From: Nannocystis sp.
GTDB taxonomy: Bacteria; Myxococcota_A; Polyangia; Nannocystales; Nannocystaceae
DNA: 64,000 nt
Assembly: GCA_016712315.1 (NCBI GenBank)
Contig: JADJRG010000013.1
Location: forward strand, 1,772,001-1,836,000
Direction: 5' to 3'
Shown here: positions 28,241-37,420 of the stretch, piece after piece
Numbering within the stretch: position 1 is the stretch's first letter
How the letters are laid out: every line of letters starts with the position of its first letter
Notes under the pieces: model-generated
Told to the model about the DNA's origin: nothing
The model's database searches: none
Seen by the model: only the letters and a program-made list of their open reading frames with translations
Position numbers and translations under genes: made by a program

Positions 28241-31081
28241 TCAACGGGCGAGCGCGCGGGCGAGGTAGCGGCCGGTGTGGCTGCCCGCGGCTCGGGCGAG
28301 CGCTTCGGGGGTGCCGGCGGCGACGAGCTGACCGCCGCCGGCGCCGCCCTCGGGGCCGATGTCGATGACGTGGTCGGCGCGCTTGATGACGTCGAGGTTG
28401 TGCTCGATGACGAGCACGGTGTTGCCCTCGTCGACGAGGCGATCGAGGACGTGCAGGAGCTGCTCGACGTCGCCGAAGTGGAGGCCGGTGGTCGGCTCGT
28501 CGAGGATGAAGAGGGTCTTGCCGGTGGACCTGCGGGCGAGCTCGCGGGCGAGCTTGATCCGCTGGGCTTCGCCGCCCGAGAGGGTGAGCGCGCGCTGGCC
28601 GAGGGTGAGGTAGCCGAGGCCGACGTCGCGCAGGGTCTCGAGCTTGACGCGCAGGGAGGGGTGGTTGGCGAAGAAGTCACACGCCTCGGCGATCGAGCCC
28701 TCGAGCACGTCGGCGACGCTCTTGCCGCGGTAGGTGACCAAGAGCGTCTCGCGGTTGTAGCGCCGGCCGCCGCAGGCGCGGCAGGTGACGTAGAGGTCGG
28801 GGAGGAAGTGCATCTCGATGCGCTTCACGCCCTCGCCTTGGCACTCCTCGCAGCGGCCGCCCTTGACGTTGAAGCTGAAGCGCGCGGGGCCGTAGCCGCG
28901 CACCTTGGCGTCGTTGAGGTTGGCGTAGAGGGCGCGCAGCTCGGAGAAGATCCCCGTGTAGGTGGCGGGGTTGGAGCGCGGGGAGCGGCCGATCGGTGAC
29001 TGATCGACGTCGATGACCTTGTCGAGCAGCTCTAGGCCGCTGATGCCGCCGTGGGCGAGGCCGAAGGTGGCGGCGCCGTTCAAGCGGCGCCGCGCCTCGG
29101 CGAGCAGGGTGTCGATGACGAGGGTGGATTTTCCAGAGCCGCTGACGCCGGTGACGCAGGTGAAGGCGGCGATCGGGATCCGGACGTCGATCCCGCGGAG
29201 GTTGTTGCCGCGGGCGTCTTTGATAAAAAGTGCGGGCCCGTCGACGGGGCGGCGTCGGCTGGGGACGGGGCTCGCGGCGCGGCCGCTGAGGTAGGCGGCG
29301 GTGAGCGAGCGCGGCGCTCGTAGCAGCTCGGCGAGGGTGCCGGCGGCGACGACATCACCGCCGCCAGCGCCGGCGCCGGGGCCCATGTCGACGATGTAGT
29401 CGGCGCTGCGGATGGTGTCCTCGTCGTGCTCGACGACGATGACGGTGTTGCCGAGGTCGCGGAGCTGGAGGAGGGCGGCGATGAGGCGGTCGTTGTCGCG
29501 CTGGTGCAGGCCGATCGACGGCTCGTCGAGGATGTAGGTGACGCCGACGAGGGCCGCGCCGATCTGCGTCGCGAGGCGGATCCGCTGTGCTTCGCCGCCG
29601 GAGAGGGTCATCGTCGGGCGGTCGAGGGTGAGGTAGGCGAGGCCGAGCTCGACCATAAAAAAGAGGCGCTGGCGGGCCTGCGTGAGCGCCGCGTCGGCGA
29701 TCTCGGCGGCCTCGCCGACGAGCTCGAGGTCGCTGAGCAGGGCGGCGAGGCGGTCGAGCGGGAGGGCGCAGAACTCGGCGATGTTCCTGCCGGCGACGCG
29801 GACCATGCGCGACTCGAGGCGGAGTCTTTGTCCCTGGCACTCGGTACATGTGACTTCAGACATGTACTCTTCGACCTGTCCCAGAGCGTCGTCGTCGTCG
29901 TCGTCGCCTTGCGCCTTGCCGCCGTCGTCGCGGAGGCGGCGCTGGAGGGCGGGGATCAGGCCCTCGAAGGGGGCGGCGCGCCTGCCGACGCCGGGGATCT
30001 CGCGGTCGCCGCTGCCGTGTAAGAGCGCGCGGCGGTGCTCCTCAGGGAGCGCGCGCCAGGGGGCGTAGAGGTCGACGCCGTAGGCGCGGGCGACGGCGTC
30101 GATCTGGGCGTGCAGGGCGCGGCCTCCGCGGCGGAGCAGCGGCTGGAGGGCGCCCTCCTTGACGCTGAGGTGCTCGTTCGGGACCAGGCGGCGCGGGTCG
30201 AAGACGCGGCGGTGGCCGAGGCCGTCGCAGGCGGGGCAGGCGCCGTCGGGGCTGTTGAAGGAGAAGTGGGCGGGGGTCAGCTCGGGGTAGGTGAGGCCGT
30301 GGCTCGGGTCAGAGAAGCGCTCGCTGAACGCGAGGTCGACGCCGTCGGCGAGCACGAGGCGGAGGTGGCCGCCGCCGAGGCGCAGGGCGACCTCGATCGA
30401 GTCGGCGAGGCGTCCGCGGATCCCTGGCTTTTGGACCAGACGGTCGACGTAGACGTCGACGTCGTGGGGGCGCGCGGGGTCGAGGGAGATCGGGGCGGCG
30501 AGGTCGCACAGCTCGCGGTCGATGGCGACGCGGACGAAGCCCTGGCGGCGCAGCTCGTCGAAGAGCTCGCGGTGATCGCCGACGAGCTGACGGACGACCG
30601 GGGCGACGACGCTGAAGCGGGCGCCCTCAGGCAAGGCGAGGGCGGCCTCGATCATCTGCGAGGCGCTGTGGCGGACCATGCGCTGGCCGCTGACGTGGCT
30701 AAAGACCTCGCCGACGCGGGCGAAGAGGAGGCGGAGGTAGTCGTAGATCTCGGTGGTGGTGCCGACGGTGGCGCGGGGGTTGCGGCCGGCGGACTGCTGC
30801 TCGAGCGCGATCGCGGGCGAGAGGCCCTCGATGAGGTCGGCGTCGGGCTTGGGGAGCTGGGCGAGGAAGAGGCGGGCGGCGGCGGAGAGGCTCTCGACGT
30901 AGCGGCGCTGGCCCTCCGCGAAGATGGTGTTGAAGGCGAGGCTCGACTTGCCCGAGCCCGAGGGGCCGGTGATCACGACGAGGCGATCGCGCGGCAGGTC
31001 GAGGTCGATGCCCTTGAGGTTGTGGGTGCGGGCGCCGCGGATCCGGATGGTCGTGGGCGCGCTGAGCCGGAGGTCGCTCAT
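28241..31081 (-). CDS. uvrA: excinuclease ABC subunit A
   Basis: DNA damage sensor of nucleotide excision repair, 946 residues, complete. First ABC module: Walker A GPSGSGKSS, then LSPAIALEQQS and the UvrB-binding and insertion regions. Zinc modules are CPACDGLGHRRVF, CTECQGQRL and, in the second half, CEECQGEG...CRACGGRR. The signature LSGGEAQRI occurs twice, and second Walker A is GVSGSGKST. The start at ATG 31081 (MSDLRLSAPTTIRIRGARTHNLKG) overlaps the pdxA stop as ATGA. Coordinates differ from the longer open frame, whose upstream part is antisense noise. Confidence 0.97.
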   Translation of the reverse strand: MSDLRLSAPTTIRIRGARTHNLKGIDLDLPRDRLVVITGPSGSGKSSLAFNTIFAEGQRRYVESLSAAARLFLAQLPKPDADLIEGLSPAIALEQQSAGRNPRATVGTTTEIYDYLRLLFARVGEVFSHVSGQRMVRHSASQMIEAALALPEGARFSVVAPVVRQLVGDHRELFDELRRQGFVRVAIDRELCDLAAPISLDPARPHDVDVYVDRLVQKPGIRGRLADSIEVALRLGGGHLRLVLADGVDLAFSERFSDPSHGLTYPELTPAHFSFNSPDGACPACDGLGHRRVFDPRRLVPNEHLSVKEGALQPLLRRGGRALHAQIDAVARAYGVDLYAPWRALPEEHRRALLHGSGDREIPGVGRRAAPFEGLIPALQRRLRDDGGKAQGDDDDDDALGQVEEYMSEVTCTECQGQRLRLESRMVRVAGRNIAEFCALPLDRLAALLSDLELVGEAAEIADAALTQARQRLFFMVELGLAYLTLDRPTMTLSGGEAQRIRLATQIGAALVGVTYILDEPSIGLHQRDNDRLIAALLQLRDLGNTVIVVEHDEDTIRSADYIVDMGPGAGAGGGDVVAAGTLAELLRAPRSLTAAYLSGRAASPVPSRRRPVDGPALFIKDARGNNLRGIDVRIPIAAFTCVTGVSGSGKSTLVIDTLLAEARRRLNGAATFGLAHGGISGLELLDKVIDVDQSPIGRSPRSNPATYTGIFSELRALYANLNDAKVRGYGPARFSFNVKGGRCEECQGEGVKRIEMHFLPDLYVTCRACGGRRYNRETLLVTYRGKSVADVLEGSIAEACDFFANHPSLRVKLETLRDVGLGYLTLGQRALTLSGGEAQRIKLARELARRSTGKTLFILDEPTTGLHFGDVEQLLHVLDRLVDEGNTVLVIEHNLDVIKRADHVIDIGPEGGAGGGQLVAAGTPEALARAAGSHTGRYLARALAR

Positions 31082-32028
31082 GAGGCGGCCCGGCGGTGCG
31101 CCTCGCCGCGGGCGTAGGCGACGGCGGCGAAGAAGCTCGAGGGATCGGCGACGCCGCGGCCGGCGATGTCGCGGGCGGTGCCGTGGTCCGGTGAGGTGCG
31201 GACGAAGGGGAGCCCGAGGGTCATGTTGACGCCGTCGTGCATGTGCATGAGCTTGAAGGGGGCGAGGCCTTGGTCGTGGTACATCGCGACGAGGCCGTGG
31301 TAGCGGCCGCTGGCGTGCCACGGAAAGGCGGTGTCGGCGGCGAGCGGGCCCTCGAAGGTGCAGGGCTCGCCGGCGCCGTCGGCCCAGGCGCGGAGCTGGT
31401 GGATCGCTGGGGTGATGATCGTCGCCTCTTCGGCGCCCAGGAGGCCGCGCTCGCCCGCGTGCGGGTTGAGGCCGAGGACGCCGATCTTCGGCGCGTTGAT
31501 GGAAAAGTGGCGGCGCAGCCCGAGGGCGAGCAGGCGGGCGGCGCGGGTGATCGCGGCGGGCGTGAGGGCGTCGGGGACCTCGCGCAAGGGGAGGTGAATG
31601 GTGGCGAGCACGACGCGTAGACGATCGCCGGCCATCAGCATCGCGAAGTCGTCGACGCCGGCGCGGGCGGCGAGGTACTCGGTGTGGCCGGGATATAAAA
31701 AACCTTCGGCGCGGCAGCGGGCCTTGTCGATCGGCGCGGTGACGAGGGCGCGCGCGGGCGCTTCTTCAAGGACGAGGTCGACGCCGCGCTCGAGCGCCTG
31801 CACTTGGCTGAGCTCGGCCGGTAAGCCGGGGACGAGGTAGGGCCGCAGGGCGTCGAGGCCGCGATCGGCCCACCCTGCGGCGAGCTCGGCGCGCAGGCGC
31901 CCTAGGTGCGCGAGGCCGGCGACGACGCGATCGCCGGGGCGGAGCAGGCCCGCGTCGCCGAGGCGGAGGAGGAGCTCGGGGCCGATCCCTTCGGGGTCGC
32001 CTTGGGTGAGGACGAGTGCTGGGTGCAT
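31078..32028 (-). CDS. pdxA: 4-hydroxythreonine-4-phosphate dehydrogenase PdxA
   Basis: Enzyme of pyridoxal-5-phosphate synthesis (DXP-dependent route), 316 residues. Family motifs: LTQGDPEGIGPEL at the N-terminus, TAPIDKA, GHTEYLA with metal-binding His, GLNPHAGERGLLG, AMYHDQGLAPFK (second metal His), and VRTSPDHGTARDIAG. The protein is complete. Last bases overlap uvrA. Divergent from the gene at 32079 across about 50 bases that must hold both promoters. Confidence 0.96.
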   Translation of the reverse strand: MHPALVLTQGDPEGIGPELLLRLGDAGLLRPGDRVVAGLAHLGRLRAELAAGWADRGLDALRPYLVPGLPAELSQVQALERGVDLVLEEAPARALVTAPIDKARCRAEGFLYPGHTEYLAARAGVDDFAMLMAGDRLRVVLATIHLPLREVPDALTPAAITRAARLLALGLRRHFSINAPKIGVLGLNPHAGERGLLGAEEATIITPAIHQLRAWADGAGEPCTFEGPLAADTAFPWHASGRYHGLVAMYHDQGLAPFKLMHMHDGVNMTLGLPFVRTSPDHGTARDIAGRGVADPSSFFAAVAYARGEAHRRAAS

Positions 32029-32078
32029 GGCCGTCGCTTGGCGCGGAGGGCCGGGCAGCCTACCATGAGCGCCCGTCG

Positions 32079-33335
32079 ATGACCCGCGCTCTCCCGACCC
32101 TCGCTGGCCTCTTGCTCTGGAGCGTGACCGCCGCGAGCGGAGCCTTGTGGAGCGCCGAGCTGGCCGCGGAGCCGACGCGGCTCACGCCACAAAAACCGCC
32201 GCGCAGCGACGAGCAGGTCGAGCCGGCGGCGGACGGCGCGGGCAAGGAAGGGGCCGCGCCCAGCGAAGGTGACGCGCCAGGCGAGCCCGCGGCGCAGCCC
32301 CCGGCTCAGCCCGCGCAGCCGCGCCGGCAGACGCCGCAGCGCGAGGTTCAAGGGTTGAGCGCGGCGCTGTCGACGCCGGACTTGGCGCGCTTGCCCCGCT
32401 TTGACGCGCCGGTGGTGGTCCCGGGGCTGCCTGATCGTGTGGCGGGGATCAGCGGGGCCTTCGCGGCGATGATCGGCTGGAGCGGCGGGGCGGCGGCGCC
32501 CGAGCTGGTCGACCGCCAGCGCCGTCCGCCGCTGCTGCCGCGGCCGGCGTCGATCGGCGCGACGCTGCTGCCTGGGGAGCGCTTCCGTTATGACGTGACC
32601 TTCAGCGGCAACCCGACGGGGATCGCGGAGGCGAAGGTCACCGCGCGCGAGCCGGGGCCCTTCGGCGGGCCGGAGCGGCTGCGCCTCGATGGTTTCGCGC
32701 GGACCAGCGGCGTGGTCTCGCTGTTGACCACGCTGACGTATGAGATCACCTCGTGGGTCGACGCGCTGAGCGGCGCGCCGGTCGAGGGGCAGGCGATCAC
32801 GAAGCGCACGAGCCTCGGCAAGAGCCGGCGCCGCGACACGCAGACGACCTTCGCGGGGCGCGGCATGGTCGAGGTGACGGACACGCGTCAGGCCGAGGCG
32901 ACCACGAAGAGCACGGTCCGCCGGCGGATCCCGGCGGACACGTTTGACACGCTCTCGATCATGGCGTGGGTGCGCGCGCTCGATCTGGCCCCGGGCGAGC
33001 GGGCGCGCACGCACGCGCTCGACGGCAAGATCTTGCTCCGCGTCGAGATCGTCGGAAAAGGGCCGAGCAGGCTCGAGCCGATGCCCTCGATCGGGACGGC
33101 GCTGGGGCTCGCGCCCGAGGATGTTTATGAGGTCGAAGGCTCGATCACGCGGGTCGATTCGCTCGGCGTCGCAATGGTCGGTAAAAAGACGTATAAAATG
33201 CGCGCGTGGATCAGCGACGACGGCCGACGGATCCCGCTCGTGCTCGAGAGCGACATCTGGCTCGGCGTCGTGCGCTTGATCTTGACCCAATACGACCCGC
33301 CGCAGGGGTCCGCCGGTGAGCGCGACGCGCCCTGA
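32079..33335 (+). CDS. DUF3108-like exported protein
   Basis: 418 residues. An N-terminal signal (MTRALPTLAGLLLWSVTAASGALWSAELAAEP) is followed by a Pro/Ala/Gln-rich spacer to about residue 85, then a globular C-terminal domain of about 230 residues starting LLPGERFRYDVTFSGNPTGIAEAKV. Together with LRVEIVGKG..., YEVEGSITRVDSLGVAMVGKKTYKMRAWISDDGRRIPLVLESDIWLGVVRLIL this matches DUF3108, a periplasmic beta-rich family of unknown function. The ATG at 32079 is used because a nearer upstream ATG reads straight into a stop. Confidence 0.78.
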   Translation: MTRALPTLAGLLLWSVTAASGALWSAELAAEPTRLTPQKPPRSDEQVEPAADGAGKEGAAPSEGDAPGEPAAQPPAQPAQPRRQTPQREVQGLSAALSTPDLARLPRFDAPVVVPGLPDRVAGISGAFAAMIGWSGGAAAPELVDRQRRPPLLPRPASIGATLLPGERFRYDVTFSGNPTGIAEAKVTAREPGPFGGPERLRLDGFARTSGVVSLLTTLTYEITSWVDALSGAPVEGQAITKRTSLGKSRRRDTQTTFAGRGMVEVTDTRQAEATTKSTVRRRIPADTFDTLSIMAWVRALDLAPGERARTHALDGKILLRVEIVGKGPSRLEPMPSIGTALGLAPEDVYEVEGSITRVDSLGVAMVGKKTYKMRAWISDDGRRIPLVLESDIWLGVVRLILTQYDPPQGSAGERDAP

Positions 33336-33389
33336 ACTTTTTCCCAAAGTGGTGCGTGTCGCGGGTATTACACTCGGGTCTCCGCGGCC

Positions 33390-34820
33390 ATGACGCAGCG
33401 ATATCGTCCACTCTATAAGCTCGACGCTGGCGGCATGGCTGAGGTCTTTGTCGCCGAGGCGCTGTCGGTCGCGGGCTACTCGAAGCGCGTCGCGATCAAG
33501 CGGATCCTGCCGGGGCTGGTCAAGGACGACCGCTTCACCCGCATGTTCCTGGACGAGGCGAGGATCAGCCTGCGCCTCAACCACGCGAACGTCGTCTCGG
33601 TCCAAGAGCTGGGCGAGAGCGACAACACGTACTTCATCGTGATGGAGTTCGTCGAGGGCACGAACCTCAAGAACATCCTCGAGGCGCAGGCGAAGCGCGG
33701 CCGGCCGCTGCCGGTGCCGCTGACGGTGTGGATCCTCAATGAGGTGCTCAAGGGGCTCCACTACGCCCACCAGCTCCGCGACGACGCGGGCGTGCCGCTG
33801 GGGATCGTGCACCGCGACGTGTCGCCGCCGAACATCTTGATCTCGTGGAACGGCGAGGTGAAGCTCACCGACTTCGGCCTCGCGAAGGCGACCACGCAGG
33901 TCGAGTCGACCGACCCGGGGGTGGTGAAGGGCAAGTACAGCTACCTGTCCCCAGAGGCAGCCCACGCGCAAGAGGTCGATCACCGCTCGGACGTCTTCGC
34001 GGTCGGGATCCTGGCCTTCGAGATGTTGACCGGGCGCCGCCTCTTCAAGGGGAAGAACGACTTCCAGACGATCGCCCTGGTCCGCGCGGCGGAGGTGCCG
34101 AGCCTCCGCTCGTTCAACCCAGAGGTGCCGGCCGAGCTCGAGGCGATCCTGAACAAGGCGCTGGCGAAGGACGTGAACGCCCGCTACCAGACCGCCGATG
34201 ACTTCGCCCACGACCTGCTGACCTTCTTGTTCAAGAAGCAGCTCATGGTCGGCAGCCGCGACATGATCGAGCTGCTGCGGCCGCTCCGCCAGGAGCGAGA
34301 GCGGGAGCTAGCGGCGCATCAACGGCAGGCCGAGCAGGAGCGGTCGCCGAACGGAATGAACTTGATCATCGACCTCATTCAGGAGGAGATGATCCACTTC
34401 CGGTCGCTGGGTGAGGCGCCGATGGACCGCACCGGCGCGGTGCCTGTGGCGGGTGGTCCGGTGTTCCCGACGGCGCCCGCGGATCCGTCCAAGCCGATCG
34501 ACCTCGAGGACTTCAGCCCCGGCTCGGGCTCGCTGGGGCTCTCTCCCACGCCGCTGCCGCCGCTGCGCGATGACTCGAATTCGGGCGCAGGTCGGCCGAG
34601 CGCGAGCCAGAGCGGGCGCGGGAGCCAGAGCGGTCGCCGCGCGGCGCGCAGCGGCAGCGGCGCGGCGCCCGTAGGCCCCGCGGCGAAGACCTCGCCCAAG
34701 CTGGCCGCGCCCCTCCAGCCGCCGATGCCGACGGTCGCGGACGCGGGCTCGGGCTCATGGCTGATCATCGTCGCCGTGCTCGGCGTGCTGGCGGTGGTCT
34801 TCTTCTTTGTGCTGCGATGA
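33390..34820 (+). CDS. membrane-anchored Ser/Thr protein kinase
   Basis: 476 residues. Kinase domain at residues 5-280: Gly loop LDAGGMAEVFVA, VAIKRIL Lys, catalytic loop HRDVSPPNI (the myxobacterial variant), DFGLAKA, SYLSPEAA, and VGILAFEMLTGRRLF. A linker of about 160 residues, rich in Ser/Gly/Arg, leads to one transmembrane helix at the extreme C-terminus (SWLIIVAVLGVLAVVFFFVLR). So the kinase faces the cytoplasm with no periplasmic sensor domain. All catalytic residues are present. Its stop overlaps the start of the carbonic-anhydrase-like gene (ATGA), so both are made together. Confidence 0.95.
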   Translation: MTQRYRPLYKLDAGGMAEVFVAEALSVAGYSKRVAIKRILPGLVKDDRFTRMFLDEARISLRLNHANVVSVQELGESDNTYFIVMEFVEGTNLKNILEAQAKRGRPLPVPLTVWILNEVLKGLHYAHQLRDDAGVPLGIVHRDVSPPNILISWNGEVKLTDFGLAKATTQVESTDPGVVKGKYSYLSPEAAHAQEVDHRSDVFAVGILAFEMLTGRRLFKGKNDFQTIALVRAAEVPSLRSFNPEVPAELEAILNKALAKDVNARYQTADDFAHDLLTFLFKKQLMVGSRDMIELLRPLRQERERELAAHQRQAEQERSPNGMNLIIDLIQEEMIHFRSLGEAPMDRTGAVPVAGGPVFPTAPADPSKPIDLEDFSPGSGSLGLSPTPLPPLRDDSNSGAGRPSASQSGRGSQSGRRAARSGSGAAPVGPAAKTSPKLAAPLQPPMPTVADAGSGSWLIIVAVLGVLAVVFFFVLR

Positions 34821-35335
34821 TCGAGTCCTTCGGAGGCCGGCGGCCGGTGATCGACCCGACCGCGTTCGTCCACGAGGCCGCGGTGCTGATCGGTGACGTG
34901 CGCGTCGGCGCTGGCGCGAGCATCTGGCCGGGGGCGGTGCTGCGCGGCGACGACGCGCCGATCGTGATCGGCGAGCAGAGCTCGATCCAAGACGGATCGC
35001 TGATCCACGCGACCGAGGGCCAGTCAGCGACGGTGGTGGGTCGCCGGGTGACGGTCGGCCACGGGGTGATCTTGCACGGCTGTACGATCGGTGACGCGTC
35101 GCTGATCGGCATGGGCTCGATCGTCTTGGACAACGCGGTGATCGAGGGCGGCGCGTTCGTCGGGGCGGGCGCGTTGGTCCCGCCGAACCGCTTGGTCCGC
35201 GCCGGTGAGATGGTGATGGGCAGCCCGTGCCGGGTGGTCCGAGCGCTCGGACCGAAGGACCTCGCGTGGATCGAGCATAGCTGGCGGGCCTACGCGAAGC
35301 GGGCCGCCGAGTACCTGGCCGAGCGCGCCGGCTGA
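34817..35335 (+). CDS. gamma-carbonic-anhydrase-like hexapeptide-repeat protein
   Basis: 172 residues forming a left-handed beta-helix (YrdA/PaaY/CamH type). Hexapeptide turns are visible: AAVLIGDVRVGAGASIWPGAVLRGDDAPIVIG, SSIQDGSLIHA, VGHGVILHGCTIGDASLIGMGSIVLDNAVIEGGAFVGAGALVPP. The zinc ligands of the family correspond to His in SLIHA, GHGV and LHGC. It could hydrate CO2 or bind acyl donors; activity in this family is often unproven. ATG 34817 overlaps the kinase stop. Followed by a terminator. Confidence 0.9.
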   Translation: MIESFGGRRPVIDPTAFVHEAAVLIGDVRVGAGASIWPGAVLRGDDAPIVIGEQSSIQDGSLIHATEGQSATVVGRRVTVGHGVILHGCTIGDASLIGMGSIVLDNAVIEGGAFVGAGALVPPNRLVRAGEMVMGSPCRVVRALGPKDLAWIEHSWRAYAKRAAEYLAERAG

Positions 35336-35363
35336 GCGCCCGGAGCGAGGGACAAAAGGGCAC

Positions 35364-35399
35364 AAAAAAAGGCCCTCACCATCGCTGGTGGGGCCTTTT
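35364..35399. terminator. bidirectional rho-independent terminator
   Basis: Stem GGCCC(T)CACC pairs with GGTGGGGCC around a six-base loop, flanked by seven A on the left and TTTT on the right. It ends the carbonic-anhydrase transcript on the plus strand and the tRNA-Leu transcript on the minus strand. Confidence 0.88.
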
Positions 35400-35404
35400 G
35401 GGGG

Positions 35405-35487
35405 TGCGAGGAGAGGGACTCGAACCCTCACATCCGTTGGACACACGAACCTGAATCGTGCGCGTCTACCAATTCCGCCACCCTCGC
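35405..35487 (-). tRNA. tRNA-Leu (anticodon CAG)
   Basis: 83-nt class II tRNA. On the minus strand it begins GCGAGGGTGGCGGAATTGG, with D-loop GGTAGAC. The anticodon stem CACGA/TCGTG encloses TTCAGGT, giving anticodon CAG for CUG codons. A variable arm and GGTTCGAGTCC T-loop follow, then CCTCGC pairing with the 5' end and A as discriminator. CCA is not encoded. CTG is the dominant Leu codon in this GC-rich DNA. Confidence 0.96.
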
Positions 35488-35589
35488 GACGGGAGACGGG
35501 AGGCTAGAGGCATTCCTCGGCGACGTCAAGGGGGGTGAGAGCCTTCACGGGGGATCGCCAGGGCGGCGGGTGACCCGCTACCATCCGAG

Positions 35590-36840
35590 ATGATGCGGAT
35601 CTGCAACCCTGGGCTCGTCGTTGTTCTTATCATCGCCTCCACGTTGGCCGCCGCTTGCGGTGACGATGGCTCCGCTTCGGCGACTGAGACCGACACGGGC
35701 GCGGAGACCGACACCACGAGCGCAGGCAGCACGACCAGCGTCGACAGCGAGACGGGGGTCGAGAGCGCGACGGACACGGACACGGACACGGACACGGGCG
35801 GCACCACCGAAGATCCGTCGCCCTTCGACGGCGAGCCGCTGCCGCCGGCGGATCCGGGTGACTGGATCTGGGTGGACTTTCCCGAGGCGCTCTGCCGCGA
35901 CGGCTCGTCGACGGGGATCGGCGTGCGCTACGGGGCCGAGAACAAGGTGGTGATCTTCTTTGAGGGCGGCGGCGCTTGCTTCAACCAAGTGAGCTGCTTG
36001 ACCAACCCCTCAGCCTACAACGGCAGCAATTTCGACGGCTGGAAGGACGGCGGCGGCCAGAGCGGGATCTTTAACCTGGAGAACCCCGACAACCCGGTGG
36101 GCGAGTGGAGCTTCGTGTATGTGCCCTACTGCACGGGAGACGTGCACGCGGGCGACTCTCCGGGGTCGGAGGCGCCGGGCTCCGGGGGGCCGCAGCAGTT
36201 CGTCGGCTACCGCAACGTCGAGGCGTTCTTGGAGCGGGTTTACCCGACCTTCAAGGGCGCGGAGCAGGTCTTGGTCACGGGGGTGTCGGCGGGCGGCTTC
36301 GGCGCGGCGCTGAACTACCCGCGGATCTCGGACTCCTTTAAGGGGGAGGTCGTGCTGCTGGATGACTCGGGCCCGCCGATGGCAGACATGTTCCTCAAGC
36401 CATGTCTCCAGAGCCAGTGGCGGGAATTCTGGGGGCTGGACATGACGCTGCCGGCGAGCTGCGACGACTGCTTCCCCGACGACGGCGGCGGCCTGGTCAA
36501 CCTGATCTCGTACTACGGCGAGGCGTACCCGAACGAGGTGAAGGGGCTGATCTCGAGCGAGCAGGACAGCGTGATCCGCACCTTCTACGGCTTCGGCGGC
36601 AACGACTGTAAGGCGATCCTGCCGACCATGAGCGGCGCCGAGTACAAGGACGGCCTCTACGACCTGCGCGACAACTACATCAAGGACGGCGCGATGTGGG
36701 GCTCGTTCATCATCCCGGGCGAGACGCACACGTGGATCGGCGGCAACGGGACCTTCTATAACACCGAGGTCAGCGGGATGCTGCTGGTCGACTGGGTGAC
36801 GGACCTGCTGGCGCGCGACCCAGTGCACATCAGCCCGTGA
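35590..36840 (+). CDS. pectin-acetylesterase/Notum-like lipoprotein
   Basis: 416 residues. Lipoprotein signal MMRICNPGLVVVLIIASTLAAAC, then an Asp/Thr/Ser linker with (TD)4. The catalytic domain matches the pectinacetylesterase family: VIFFEGGGACFNQVSC (oxyanion region), VYVPYCTGDVHAG, and the nucleophile in VTGVSAGGFGAALNYP. The acid and base residues are probably in GGNDCKAIL and IPGETHTWIG. It should be a surface-anchored carbohydrate or lipid carboxyl-ester hydrolase. Many Cys suggest disulfides. The gene follows the tRNA by about 100 bases on the opposite strand. Confidence 0.87.
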   Translation: MMRICNPGLVVVLIIASTLAAACGDDGSASATETDTGAETDTTSAGSTTSVDSETGVESATDTDTDTDTGGTTEDPSPFDGEPLPPADPGDWIWVDFPEALCRDGSSTGIGVRYGAENKVVIFFEGGGACFNQVSCLTNPSAYNGSNFDGWKDGGGQSGIFNLENPDNPVGEWSFVYVPYCTGDVHAGDSPGSEAPGSGGPQQFVGYRNVEAFLERVYPTFKGAEQVLVTGVSAGGFGAALNYPRISDSFKGEVVLLDDSGPPMADMFLKPCLQSQWREFWGLDMTLPASCDDCFPDDGGGLVNLISYYGEAYPNEVKGLISSEQDSVIRTFYGFGGNDCKAILPTMSGAEYKDGLYDLRDNYIKDGAMWGSFIIPGETHTWIGGNGTFYNTEVSGMLLVDWVTDLLARDPVHISP

Positions 36841-36862
36841 GCGGGGGCGCTCGGGCGGCCGT

Positions 36863-37282
36863 CTAGAGGAGGCGGTTGGAGGCGATCCCGACCGCCGGCA
36901 CGCCGGCGTCGCGGGCGGCGGCCATCACCCGGATCACCTTGCCGTACGGGACCTTGCCGTCGGCGTCGATGGCGACCTTGCCGTCGGCGAGCAGCTTGGG
37001 GTTGGCCTTGAGCGTGGCGACCATGGCGTCGTAGTCGTCGCTCAGCTCGGTCTCGCCGAGCTTCGCCTTGCCCGCGGCGTCGATCGAGATCAACAAGGTG
37101 GCGTTGGGGTCGCTGGGGCTCTGCACCGGCGACGAGGTCGGGATGTTGACCGGGAGCTGGGTGTTCTCCTGCGGGGTCGCGACCATAAAGATGATCAGCA
37201 AGGAGAGCAGCACGTCGGTCATCGGCGTGACGTTGATGTCGCAGACGGCCCCGTCGTCGCTCCCTGCTGATGCCCCAGCCAT
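36863..37282 (-). CDS. exbD: ExbD/TolR-family biopolymer transport protein
   Basis: 139 residues. A short cytosolic N-terminus (MAGASAGSDDGAVCDINVTPMTDVLL) leads into one transmembrane helix, LLSLLIIFMVATP, holding the functionally essential Asp of TPMTDVLL. The periplasmic domain follows: LPVNIPTS...LISIDAAGKAKLGE, VAIDADGKVPYGKVIRVMAAARDAGVPAVGIA. It would form proton-driven motor complexes with an ExbB/TolQ protein, but no such gene is nearby. It converges on the pectin-acetylesterase gene. Confidence 0.93.
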   Translation of the reverse strand: MAGASAGSDDGAVCDINVTPMTDVLLSLLIIFMVATPQENTQLPVNIPTSSPVQSPSDPNATLLISIDAAGKAKLGETELSDDYDAMVATLKANPKLLADGKVAIDADGKVPYGKVIRVMAAARDAGVPAVGIASNRLL

Positions 37283-37420
37283 GCGTGCAGGCTACTCGGG
37301 GCGAGGGCGTAGGTCGAGCCCGCCAGAGGTAGAGAAGAGGTCTGCGCGCTCGAGATCGTGAGGCGCGATGTGTGACGCGGATCACCTTCGCGCCTCGAGC
37401 GATCTCGCTAGAATGCGCGG

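Noticed and set aside
31902..34211. 769-codon open frame on the minus strand
   Set aside because: It is antisense to the DUF3108 gene and the kinase; Arg/His-rich composition is what high-GC antisense frames give, with no domain.
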